A DNA stretch of 64,000 nt. Origin: CAZMNY01 sp964635375 (lineage in GTDB: Bacteria > Planctomycetota > Planctomycetia > Pirellulales > Pirellulaceae). Location: contig CAZWOU010000013.1 of NCBI GenBank assembly GCA_964635375.1, positions 5,774 through 69,773 on the forward strand, read 5' to 3'. Below the pieces are notes generated by a model. The model was not told the DNA's origin. It was given only the letters and a program-made list of their open reading frames with translations, and ran no database searches. How positions within the stretch are numbered: position 1 is the first letter of the stretch; every line of letters starts with the position of its first letter. The translations under genes and the position numbers were made by a program. Below, piece after piece: positions 27,501 to 34,927 of the stretch.

Positions 27501-28639
27501 GTCTGATCATCACCGACGTCAACATGCCCGTGATGGATGGTTTTGAGTTTATTTCAAAGGTCCGCGGCGAACTGGGGATGGTCGACATTCCCATTTACGT
27601 CTTGACGTCGGGCGAGCGACCCGGCGATCGAGACCTCTGCCGCGAACTGGCCGTCGACCTGCATCTGATGAAGCCGGCCAAGCAATCAGAGATATTCAAC
27701 GCCATCCTGCAGACGTTCGACTTGCAATCGGCCGACGACTTGCCCGCTTTTGCTGATGACGAAGGGGCAGCCTCTGAGCGGCCGCTGAAGATACTGCTGG
27801 CCGAAGACAGTGAGGTCAATCAACGCGTCGCCTGCGGCTTGCTGGAAGGCGTCGGCCATCAGCTTGTCGTTGTAAACAACGGCCAGGAAGCGCTTGACCG
27901 CCTGGAGAAGGAATCGTTTGACGTCGTCTTGATGGATGTCCAAATGCCCGTCCTGGATGGACTTGAGGCAACGCGATTACTGCGGCGTCGCGAGGCCAGC
28001 CAACATGTTTCGCCAGGTGTTCATGTGATTGCCATGACGGCCCACGCGATGATTGGGGATCGCGAGCGTTGTCTCGATGCCGGCATGAATGACTACATTT
28101 CCAAGCCCATTCGCTCCAACCAACTCTTTGAAAAAGTCGCTCAGGTCGGATCTGGTTCGACCAATCGCATCGAGCCGCCGAGACGAGACGAAATGATCGC
28201 CTCAAAAGATGACTCCAGCGAGAGAAACCCTGAAAGCGCCGTGAACTCCGAAGACGATTCGCCAAGCGATACCGTCGATGGGCAAACCGGGTCGGATCTC
28301 ATTGACTGGGAGTATGCCTTGAAGTCGATGCAAGGTCGCCCCAGCTTGTTGCGCGAAATCGTCGAGCTGTTCAGCACGGAAGCGCCTCGTCTGTATAGGC
28401 AGATTACCGAGGCGATTGAGGCCAGGGATTCGGGCACGTTGCGGATCGCCGCCCATACGCTTAAGGGCTCCTGCCGATACTTTGGCGACACGCTTGCAGC
28501 CGTCTACGCCTCTCAACTTGAACTGGCGGGGAAAGACGAAACTTGGGACGGCGGCGAAAGCCTCGCGAAACAGCTGAGAGAATCGCTCGATGTGATTGAG
28601 CCGCAAATAGCCGAATTTCTTCAAATGCCGCCGGAATAG
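24587..28639 (+). CDS. Hybrid sensor histidine kinase with CHASE, PAS, HisKA, two REC and Hpt domains
   Basis: 1350 residues from the ATG at 24587; a TTG at 24551 is possible. Domains in order: a transmembrane helix (~42-63), a periplasmic CHASE-type sensor (ALYWAPEVLEEDRQEHERLS, then ALERSAEGESR-like text), a second helix (~345-365), a short coiled coil, PAS 1 (LIESLPLNVFFKDHDGRVVN), PAS 2 (LVESNIIGVFIADLSGAIHD), HisKA with the phospho-His in FLANMSHEIRTPMNA (~681), an ATPase with FANAIKFTERGE and DTGIGI and GGTGLGLAI, REC 1 (Asp in LIITDVNMPVMDG, ~977), REC 2 (Asp in VVLMDVQMPVLDG, ~1117), and an Hpt domain (His in AAHTLKGSCRYFG, ~1290). This is a complete phosphorelay in one chain. The output regulator is not adjacent; a STAS protein follows 321 bp downstream. 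Confidence 0.95.
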   Translation: MPHAQNGSTPASPDATEAAPDPSAVTQAVLVPTQHRSSIMVWLPWVVGFVGLGASLGGWQASRYRDQAMAEWQFKENARATTDEIEREFDSQIRMMQFVRPFFMAQEYVRRRRFEPFSRDMLGRDEAIKALYWAPEVLEEDRQEHERLSRADGDAKYGIVERDASGHLVAAGQRAAYLPITLAAERSAEGESRTGLDLLYNEVNRSAIERARGEGSVAFVNRQESETSEGELLAFFPVFARAQTDPPELSGMMVVDLDPKILLGRVATPASSDMDIQAFVLNSEGNPYRLAAMESKNRTSPLTLLNAPPGRPNGAAVVRRLEIADLLVTFYCSPSAAIPKGPSSAVSWMTLLGGLLATSVGVAMALRIRGRAARVDEIVRLRTRELGQANAMLQRQISETAMAERALGNAVAAHRSLIESLPLNVFFKDHDGRVVNANSRFCDTLGRSLDDVIGKTDLDFFPEEQALKYQSDDARVMVSGEVLEDIEEHIRPDGEKLFVQVLKAPVQGENGNIIGVQGLFWDVTERVESDQARRNSDARFRRLVESNIIGVFIADLSGAIHDANDAFLNMVAYSRRDLENNELRWDTLTPAEYRDQDAEVERELRKYGAAKTVEKEYLRRDGQRVPVVIGVTLLERSKDECICFVLDITKRKKIENELKAAKESADSANEAKSRFLANMSHEIRTPMNAIIGMTEIVLNTEVDSAQSEYLNLVLESADSLLAVINDVLDFSKVEAGKLELESTEFHLPETIGDSLKSLALRAHGKNIELACDISEEIPPILIGDPARLRQVVVNLFANAIKFTERGEVVLMIDVVSEIADDIELHFSIRDTGIGIEKEMLDSVFEPFEQADSSTTRKYGGTGLGLAICSSMVELLGGKMWVESEIGVGSTFHFTAKLQVAGDWSSVSRERAIRLEGVDKLRVLVIDDNATNRRILERMLAGWGASAVVVDSAALALEQLRLQSEEDPQNAFRLIITDVNMPVMDGFEFISKVRGELGMVDIPIYVLTSGERPGDRDLCRELAVDLHLMKPAKQSEIFNAILQTFDLQSADDLPAFADDEGAASERPLKILLAEDSEVNQRVACGLLEGVGHQLVVVNNGQEALDRLEKESFDVVLMDVQMPVLDGLEATRLLRRREASQHVSPGVHVIAMTAHAMIGDRERCLDAGMNDYISKPIRSNQLFEKVAQVGSGSTNRIEPPRRDEMIASKDDSSERNPESAVNSEDDSPSDTVDGQTGSDLIDWEYALKSMQGRPSLLREIVELFSTEAPRLYRQITEAIEARDSGTLRIAAHTLKGSCRYFGDTLAAVYASQLELAGKDETWDGGESLAKQLRESLDVIEPQIAEFLQMPPE

Positions 28640-28960
28640 GACACTGCCAGCAAGGAATGCTCCTCCGTCTGAACCCGATTCGCGGTCAGTTACGTGCTGT
28701 TCCAAACCTACCTGTCCAAACCTACCGGGACGTTCGACATTCCGGCCAGAAGCTACCTCCAACGCGGCCAGCTGGAGCCGGGATAGACGGATTGTCCCGG
28801 CAGGAACCACATGGGCGGTAGTCCGGCCTTCGCCACTTCTGCTAAAATACACCTTGCCCGCAACGGCGTTCTTGGTGTGACTTGATCAGTCCGCCGATTC
28901 CAGTGAACACACAGATTCATCTTGTCCACGACAAGTCGCTAGGTTGGAGTGCGGCGAATC
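28640..28960. other. Intergenic region, 321 bp
   Basis: It lies between the hybrid kinase and the STAS gene, both rightward. It contains the 14-bp tandem duplication at 28701-28728 and presumably the STAS promoter. Nothing else is recognisable. Confidence 0.5.
28701..28728. repeat. Tandem duplication, 2 x 14 bp
   Basis: TCCAAACCTACCTG is followed by TCCAAACCTACCGG (one mismatch), in the gap after the kinase gene. Confidence 0.85.
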
Positions 28961-29332
28961 ATGAGCGAAACGAAGTTCTTTTCCATTGAAGAGTTTGACG
29001 GTGGCGCGTTTGTCTCACCGCTCGAATCCGTGCGCAGTTTCTCCGACGAAATGGTTCGTGGTGAATGGGAGCAGGTCTTATCGTTGCTGGATGCTGCGAA
29101 CGCCAAACAGATTGCAATCGACCTGGGTCAACTCTCCTTTTTTGGGTCGACCATGCTCGAGTGGATTGTGCTTGTCGGCAAGTATGTCAAAGACGCAAAC
29201 GGTCATGTCGTCCTCTGCAATGGCTCGGCGATGACCATTGAAGTCTTAGAAATTGCAAGATTCGACACCCTGTTCCCCATTGTCGAGACTCGGGAAGAGG
29301 CCCGCGAGAAGCTCAAGTCGCTATCGCCCTGA
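28961..29332 (+). CDS. STAS-domain protein, anti-sigma-factor-antagonist-like
   Basis: 123 residues, a single STAS domain starting at the ATG at 28961. The core IAIDLGQLSFFGSTMLEWIV matches the region where SpoIIAA-like antagonists carry the phosphorylated serine (here Ser in FFGSTMLEW), and HVVLCNGSAMTIEVLEI follows. Such proteins bind a kinase/anti-sigma partner and are switched by phosphorylation of that serine. Neither a partner kinase nor a phosphatase is next to it; the nearest regulator is the hybrid kinase upstream. Convergent with the Nif3-type gene, with a 14-bp tandem repeat array in between. Confidence 0.85.
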   Translation: MSETKFFSIEEFDGGAFVSPLESVRSFSDEMVRGEWEQVLSLLDAANAKQIAIDLGQLSFFGSTMLEWIVLVGKYVKDANGHVVLCNGSAMTIEVLEIARFDTLFPIVETREEAREKLKSLSP

Positions 29333-29433
29333 GCGACTCAACGCGACAGGGGCTTGCCTGAGGCCTAGGGGCCGAAAACCTGCAGCCTCCGCGCCTGTCT
29401 GTTTTCCAGGCCCTGTTCTCCAAGCCCGATGTC

Positions 29434-29516
29434 ATGAACATGGCGTAATGAACATGGCGTAATGAACATGGCGTAATGAACATGGCGTAATGAACATCGC
29501 GTAATGAACATTGCGT
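29434..29516. repeat. Tandem array, 6 x 14 bp
   Basis: Unit ATGAACATGGCGTA is repeated exactly four times (29434-29489), followed by one copy with a C change (29490-29503) and a 13-bp final copy with a T change. It lies between two convergent genes and ends 6 bp before the stop of the Nif3-type gene. It has no spacers, so it is not CRISPR. Confidence 0.95.
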
Positions 29517-29522
29517 CGGCCA

Positions 29523-30314
29523 CTAGATCCAGCGTACGGGGTCGCACTCGCGATGGCTGGGCCAGACTTTGGCGATGGGAAAGGCGGTTGCCAATTTGGC
29601 GGCCAAGTGCTCGACGCCAAGACGTTCGCTGGCGTAATGCCCTGTCAGAATGAGGCCGGCGCCGCGCGCTTTGGCTTCCAGGCAAGTGTGGAAATTGGTT
29701 TCCCCGGTGATTAGTACGTCGCAGCCGGACTGGAGAGCCGATTCCAGCAGAGTGCCGGCGGCGCCGCAGGCCACGGCAATCGTGGACACGTCCAACGCTT
29801 GATCACCGACAAGATGGGCGCCGTCCAACGCCAGATCTCTCTTGATCAAATCACCAAGTTTCCTCAGCGTTGTGGATTCTCGCAGGCACCCCGATCGCCC
29901 GGCCCCGGCGCCCGGTTGGTTCTCGTCAGGCTCCAGCGGTCTCACATCCAGCAGCCCCAACCGGTCGGCCCACAGTTGGTTAATCCCGTCGCCAGCAGAA
30001 TCAAAAGCCGTGTGAGGACTGAAGACAGCCACATTGTTTGCGATCAGGTCCAACAGCATCCCGCCGGTGGTCGTGGCGTCTGTGATCTGTTTCATCGCCT
30101 GGAAGGGCGCCGGATGGTGACTTACGATCATGTCGACATCCCGCTCGACCGATTCCAAGACCGATTCAGGCGTGATTGTCAGGCAGGTCATGATCCGCTT
30201 GGCCGCGTCTTCTCTTCGCCCGACCAGCAACCCGACGTTGTCCCATTCTTCGGCCAACGCACTGGGCGCCAGGCTCTCGAGAAACTCACATACGTCCTGA
30301 ACCGTTGTCATCAA
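29523..30314 (-). CDS. Nif3-like dinuclear metal centre protein (GTP cyclohydrolase I type 2 family)
   Basis: 263 residues, standard length without the extra insert domain. Metal-ligand motifs are MIVSHHPAPF (~62-71), AFDSAGDGIN (with the HTAFD segment), and the C-terminal ITGETNFHTCLEAKARG and GHYASERLGVE. The family forms hexameric toroids with two metal ions per subunit. The true reaction is unsettled, and the label GTP cyclohydrolase I type 2 rests on limited data. The start is the ATG ATG pair at 30314/30311. It is a single gene, divergent from the PQQ-like propeller gene. Confidence 0.9.
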   Translation of the reverse strand: MMTTVQDVCEFLESLAPSALAEEWDNVGLLVGRREDAAKRIMTCLTITPESVLESVERDVDMIVSHHPAPFQAMKQITDATTTGGMLLDLIANNVAVFSPHTAFDSAGDGINQLWADRLGLLDVRPLEPDENQPGAGAGRSGCLRESTTLRKLGDLIKRDLALDGAHLVGDQALDVSTIAVACGAAGTLLESALQSGCDVLITGETNFHTCLEAKARGAGLILTGHYASERLGVEHLAAKLATAFPIAKVWPSHRECDPVRWI

Positions 30315-30495
30315 TCGCTCCTCAGTTACTTCGGCAAACCGTTACATTGCTTTTCCCCTGCGGTTATCATCATAAGGGTTGGTTGGATCAGATGTGCGCG
30401 GCGAAGCCGATGCGTTTCGCGGCGAGGAAGATCAGAAACGCCACCGAGCAGCACCGCCTCGAACGAACGCCTAGATCCACCGAAGGAGTCTATTT

Positions 30496-31758
30496 GTGAA
30501 AGCCATCAACATACTGCTCGTGACCGCGGTCGTCTTGACGAGTTCGATCCACGACGTTTCGGCTGAAGAAAATTGGCAACAATTTCGCGGACCGCGAGGC
30601 GACGGCAGCGCGACGGGCAACCTGCCGATCCGCTGGAGTCAGAGCAAGAACAAGAGCAAGAACATTCGGTGGCGGACGAGTATTCCGGGACGAGGGTGGT
30701 CTTCCCCAGTGATCTGGGGCAAACGAATTTGGATGACTACGGCGACCGATGACGGGAAGACGATGTCCGTGATATGCGTGGATCGACTGTCGGGAAAGAT
30801 CATTCTCAATCGCGTTCTCTATGAAAACGCCAAGCCTCGCTTCCGCCATCCGACGAACAGCTACGCCAGTTGCACGCCAGTGCTGGAAGAGGGCGCCGTC
30901 TATGTGCACTTTGGCAGCTACGGCACTGCATGTCTGGATCCGGATACAGCGGAAATTCGTTGGTCGCGCCGCGACCTGGAGTGCGACCATTGGCGCGGCC
31001 CTGGATCATCGCCGGTGATCGACGGCGAGCGACTCTACGTGGCCTACGACGGGTATGACGTTCAGTACGTCGTGGCCCTGGACAAGCGCACAGGCAAGAC
31101 CGTTTGGCGACGCGACCGCAACATCGACTACGGCACGGACAACGGGGATCGAAAGAAGGCCTACAGCACAGCCCAGTTGATCGAAGTCGACGGTCAGCGT
31201 CAGCTGATTAGCCCCAGCGCCATGGAGACGATTGCCTATGATCCTGCAAATGGCGATGTCATTTGGCGAGTGAAGCACGGCGGAATGAATGCGGCGATCC
31301 GCCCACTGTTCGCAAACGGGCTGATCTATATCGCCGCTGGGGATGGCGCCAAGGAGATGATCGCAGTGAGGCCCACTGGCAAAGGCGATGTCACTTCGAC
31401 CCATATCGAGTGGAGTCTCGGCAGGAGCGTTCCGAAACGCCCGTCACAAGTGGTGATAGGAGACAGACTGTTCATGATCGACGACAAGAGTGTCGCCTCT
31501 TGTCTCGACGCCAAGACCGGGAAGGTGATTTGGCAAGAGCGCCTCGGCGGAGGCGAATACCGAGCCTCACCGCTTGCCGTCAACGGAATCATCTATTGCT
31601 TCAGCACGACGGGCGAGACCAAAGTGTTTGAGGCCAGCGAGAAATTCAAGCTGCTCGCCGAAAACGAACTCCCGGACGGCTTTCAAGCAAGTCCCGCAGT
31701 CTACGGAGACTCGCTCATCGTCCGAACCACCAAGCATCTATACTGCATCGAAGAATGA
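30496..31758 (+). CDS. Exported PQQ-binding-like beta-propeller protein
   Basis: 420 residues from a GTG at 30496, set by AAGGAG 7 bp upstream. Signal peptide INILLVTAVVLTSSIHDVSA. The mature chain opens with ENWQQFRGPRGDGSA, the hallmark of planctomycete propeller proteins, and repeats VIWGKRIWMTTATDDGK, CLDPDTAEIRW, ALDKRTGKTVWRR, AYDPANGDVIWRV and CLDAKTGKVIWQER as propeller blades (the A.D..TGK..W type). PQQ-type enzymes need specific catalytic residues that I cannot place here, so it may be a structural or binding propeller. A 12-bp in-frame DNA duplication encodes SKNKSKN near residue 50. Single gene. Confidence 0.88.
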   Translation: MKAINILLVTAVVLTSSIHDVSAEENWQQFRGPRGDGSATGNLPIRWSQSKNKSKNIRWRTSIPGRGWSSPVIWGKRIWMTTATDDGKTMSVICVDRLSGKIILNRVLYENAKPRFRHPTNSYASCTPVLEEGAVYVHFGSYGTACLDPDTAEIRWSRRDLECDHWRGPGSSPVIDGERLYVAYDGYDVQYVVALDKRTGKTVWRRDRNIDYGTDNGDRKKAYSTAQLIEVDGQRQLISPSAMETIAYDPANGDVIWRVKHGGMNAAIRPLFANGLIYIAAGDGAKEMIAVRPTGKGDVTSTHIEWSLGRSVPKRPSQVVIGDRLFMIDDKSVASCLDAKTGKVIWQERLGGGEYRASPLAVNGIIYCFSTTGETKVFEASEKFKLLAENELPDGFQASPAVYGDSLIVRTTKHLYCIEE

Positions 31759-31936
31759 TCCCGATCCATTAATCGCCTGGCGTCGCAGGAATACTGGGCG
31801 TCGCGGGTCGCGCGGATAATGGGGTCGCGGGGATCATGGGCGTTTTGGCTCGGACGATGTTGTGCAGTGGAAGTGTGGTCTGTAACAAACCTTGACGGTC
31901 TACGCTTGGTTGAGTGTCTGATAACACACTCAACTC

Positions 31937-31942
31937 AAGGAG
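31937..31942 (+). promoter_or_regulatory. Shine-Dalgarno AAGGAG that decides a start
   Basis: AAGGAG lies 7 bp before the ATG at 31950 but only 1 bp before the ATG at 31944, so 31950 is the likely start of the small exported protein. Confidence 0.75.
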
Positions 31943-31949
31943 AATGACC

Positions 31950-32330
31950 ATGCCATTTCCCAAGATCGCGAATTGTCTCCTCGCTGGCATCATCGCCAGC
32001 TTTGCACTCTCTGCTGCGGCTCAAACCTCCGAGGCTCAGGATTACGGATATGTTGCTGCGACCTATAAGGTTCAAGTCGAGTATTGGTTCTTCGACACGG
32101 ACAACTACTACTGGTCGACCGTGCTGGAAACAAACAACCCGAACGAAGCGAAATTCCTCTACCAGATTCTGCTCACCGCCAAAGAAGACGGGACACTGAA
32201 TCAAGTCGCGGCCCACTCTTATTGGCGGTACATCGCTGTCGACGTAAGACTGATCCGCCAGTACGCCCGGCCTCGGTATCAAGCGATTGAGCCACTGCCG
32301 ATCCAACGCGTCGGCCAGATCGGTTACTAG
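31950..32330 (+). CDS. Small exported protein of unknown function
   Basis: 126 residues from the ATG at 31950 (AAGGAG 7 bp upstream). The signal peptide is NCLLAGIIASFALSAAAQTS. The mature ~100 residues are rich in Tyr and Trp (YKVQVEYWFFDTDNYYWSTV) and contain a helical centre (NEAKFLYQILLTAKEDGTLN). I do not recognise the family. The composition and size suggest a periplasmic or surface protein. It lies between the propeller gene and LepA, all rightward, but with gaps near 190 and 325 bp, so it is probably its own transcription unit. A 4 x 8-bp repeat follows it. Confidence 0.75.
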   Translation: MPFPKIANCLLAGIIASFALSAAAQTSEAQDYGYVAATYKVQVEYWFFDTDNYYWSTVLETNNPNEAKFLYQILLTAKEDGTLNQVAAHSYWRYIAVDVRLIRQYARPRYQAIEPLPIQRVGQIGY

Positions 32331-32346
32331 CCGAGTCTGAACCACC

Positions 32347-32378
32347 GTCGCCCAGTCGCCCAGTCGCCCAGTCGCCCA
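32347..32378. repeat. Tandem array, 4 x 8 bp
   Basis: GTCGCCCA is repeated four times without change between the small exported gene and lepA. Confidence 0.9.
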
Positions 32379-32655
32379 CAGTCACAGGAAACTCGGCTCG
32401 AAATACCGCAACTTGGGCGTGGGCGAGTGGTCTCGATCAACGGGCCAGCGACGTCTTGATGCGGAAAGCGGCGGCGAATCCTCAAGATTTCCGACAAATC
32501 GGCGACGGACTGCAGAGCTGAGTCGTTTTGCCTGGCGGGCCGTCGGGACAATGCCCGCCTGCGCCAAACGGCTGACTTTTGCTAGATTGCTACTTAGGCG
32601 AGACATTCCCCGCCAAATTCTGCTCCCCAAGTCCCTGCCCGGCAATCGGATCTCC

Positions 32656-34452
32656 ATGGAACGTATTCGTAATTTCTGCATTATTGCCCACATCGATCAC
32701 GGCAAGTCGACGCTGGCCGATCGTTTGATTCAGGCCTGTGAAGCGGTCTCCAAGCGGGAGTTTCGGGATCAGTTGCTCGATTCGATGGACATTGAGCGTG
32801 AACGCGGCATCACGATCAAGAGCAACACGATCACGCTGACGTACCGCGCTAAGGATGGCCAGGACTACCTGCTGAATCTGATCGACACGCCCGGCCATGT
32901 CGATTTTTCGCATGAGGTGAGGCGATCCTTGATGGCCTGCGAGGGCGCTTTGATCATCATTGACGCTTCTCAGGGCGTGGAGGCTCAGACCGTCGCCAAT
33001 CTCTATTTGGCTCTGGAGAGCGAGTTGGATCTGTTGCCGGTCATCAACAAGATCGATCTGCCCGGCGCGGATGTCGATCGCGTTCGGGAGGAAATCGACT
33101 CGGACTTGGGGCTCGATCCTTTCGAAGCGATTCCGATTTCGGCCAAGAAGGCCGTCGGCATCGATTTGGTGCTCGAGGGAATCGTGGAGAAGTTGCCGGG
33201 CCCCCATGGCGATCCCAACGCCCCGCTCAAGGCGCTGGTGTTCGACGCCTACTTTGATCGATATCGTGGCGTCATCCTGCAGTGCCGGGTGATGGAGGGC
33301 ACGCTGAAGACGAAAGACCCGATCCATTTCATGCACACTGGACGCGACTACGCGGCCGAAGAATTGGGCTACAACCAACTGGAACTTACTCCGAGGAAAC
33401 AGCTCGCCGCCGGCGAAGTGGGTTACATCGTCGCGGGAATCAAGACGGTTCGCGAAATCCAGATTGGCGACACACTGACCCATCCAGATCGACCGGCAGC
33501 CGAACCGATCCCCGGTTATCAAGAAGCGAAGCAAGTCGTATTCTCGTCGATCTATCCGATGAACGCCGATGAGTACAAGGACCTGACGGTGGCGCTCGAC
33601 AAGTTGGCGATCAATGACGCGGCGCTGACGTACGAGAAAGACAGTTCAGCTGCGCTCGGCTTCGGTTTCCGTTGTGGCTTTCTCGGCCTGTTACACATGG
33701 ACGTCGTGCAGGAACGGCTGAGACGCGAATTCGATATTGGATTGGTGCTTTCCGCGCCGTCTGTGCAGTATCGGCTGACGTTGACCGACGGCAACACGAC
33801 CAAAGTTGACAACCCGACGTACTGGCCTGATCCAATGAGAATCAGCACCGTTTCCGAACCGTACATCAAGGCGACGATTCTGACACCGGAGCAATACGTG
33901 GGCGCTGTCATGGAGTTGTGTCGCGAGCATCGTTCGGAGAGTCCCAAGATGAACTACTTGGCGGCGGGCCGACTGGAGGTTGAGTGCGAGATGCCGCTCG
34001 GCGAAGTGCTTTTCGACTTCTACGGCAAGCTGAAGACAGTGACTCGAGGCTACGGGTCATTCGACTACGAACCGATCGATTATCGAGCCACTGATGTCGT
34101 CAAGGTCGATATTCTCGTGAATAAGGAAGTCGTCGATCCGCTTGCCTATTTGGTCCATCGCGACAAGGCCAGAGACCGCGCTTTGCACTATTGCGAGCAA
34201 CTCTCCAAGGCGATTCCTCGGCACCAGTTCAAGATCCCCATACAAGGCGCCATCGGCGGGTCGATCATCGCCCGTTCGACGATCCAAGCTCTTCGCAAAG
34301 ATGTGACCTCCAAGTGCTATGGCGGCGACATCACGCGAAAACGCAAGCTGCTCGAAAAGCAAAAGAAAGGCAAGGAGCGGATGAAGCTTGTGGGGCATGT
34401 GCAAATCCCCCAGGAAGCCTTCATCTCCGTACTCCGCACCGATCAAGACTAA
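32656..34452 (+). CDS. lepA: Elongation factor 4 (LepA), back-translocating translation GTPase
   Basis: 598 residues from the ATG at 32656, the family's exact usual length; the frame is open upstream, but there it encodes non-conserved sequence. GTPase motifs: P-loop AHIDHGKST (11-19), switch RGITIKSNT, DTPGHVDF (~77), NKIDLPGAD (~131). The LepA-specific C-terminal domain is present (GGDITRKRKLLEKQKKGKER, then VPQEAF-type end VQIPQEAFISVL). EF4 acts on the ribosome, moving tRNAs backwards or relieving stalled states under ionic stress. It is a single gene followed by a 475-bp gap. Confidence 0.98.
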   Translation: MERIRNFCIIAHIDHGKSTLADRLIQACEAVSKREFRDQLLDSMDIERERGITIKSNTITLTYRAKDGQDYLLNLIDTPGHVDFSHEVRRSLMACEGALIIIDASQGVEAQTVANLYLALESELDLLPVINKIDLPGADVDRVREEIDSDLGLDPFEAIPISAKKAVGIDLVLEGIVEKLPGPHGDPNAPLKALVFDAYFDRYRGVILQCRVMEGTLKTKDPIHFMHTGRDYAAEELGYNQLELTPRKQLAAGEVGYIVAGIKTVREIQIGDTLTHPDRPAAEPIPGYQEAKQVVFSSIYPMNADEYKDLTVALDKLAINDAALTYEKDSSAALGFGFRCGFLGLLHMDVVQERLRREFDIGLVLSAPSVQYRLTLTDGNTTKVDNPTYWPDPMRISTVSEPYIKATILTPEQYVGAVMELCREHRSESPKMNYLAAGRLEVECEMPLGEVLFDFYGKLKTVTRGYGSFDYEPIDYRATDVVKVDILVNKEVVDPLAYLVHRDKARDRALHYCEQLSKAIPRHQFKIPIQGAIGGSIIARSTIQALRKDVTSKCYGGDITRKRKLLEKQKKGKERMKLVGHVQIPQEAFISVLRTDQD

Positions 34453-34927
34453 GGCGCCGTCGCCACCACCTCTCCCTTGTGCTTTCGTGGTTCTTCGCGG
34501 CTATCGTTCGTCGCCGAAGGGAGAGAAGGGTGGCCACAAAAAGCGCGAAAAGGCGCAAGAAGATCTGGATGGGGAGACTCTCCATACTCTCTGCTCCACA
34601 ACGCAAAGACTAGCGAGCGCCTCGTCCCAGCGCCAATATTCTCCTTCTTGTGTTTTTCGCGGCTATCGTTCAAGCAGTTCGCCCCCGGTTGGATCAGAAG
34701 AACTCGCGGGCAGCTCCTCGCCCTGTGGTTCAAACGAGGCCTTGCGCGAGGTCGGGATGGTGCGGTTATGTCGCCCGCACCGAGTTCGCCGCAGCCTCAA
34801 GGCGTATTGAGTCCTTCTGGGTGCGAAAATCCGCCAGCGGTCGCGTTTGTCGACGTAGAGTTTCTGTTAGGAAGATCTTTCCTGACCTTCCGCAGCACTC
34901 CTCTTTGTTTAAGCCGAGGCGATCGCC
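34453..34927. other. Intergenic region with a dispersed 16-bp repeat, 475 bp
   Basis: No gene is supported. TTCGCGGCTATCGTTC occurs exactly at 34494-34509 and 34656-34671, each preceded by related T/G-rich text. The small open frames here have no conserved features. The promoter of the next gene should lie near the right end. Confidence 0.6.

Noticed and set aside
29434..29516. Tandem array considered as CRISPR
   Set aside because: The 14-bp units have no spacers and no cas genes are nearby.
32590..33534. Antisense open frame of 314 residues over lepA
   Set aside because: Complementary to the conserved GTPase domain; the composition is not protein-like.
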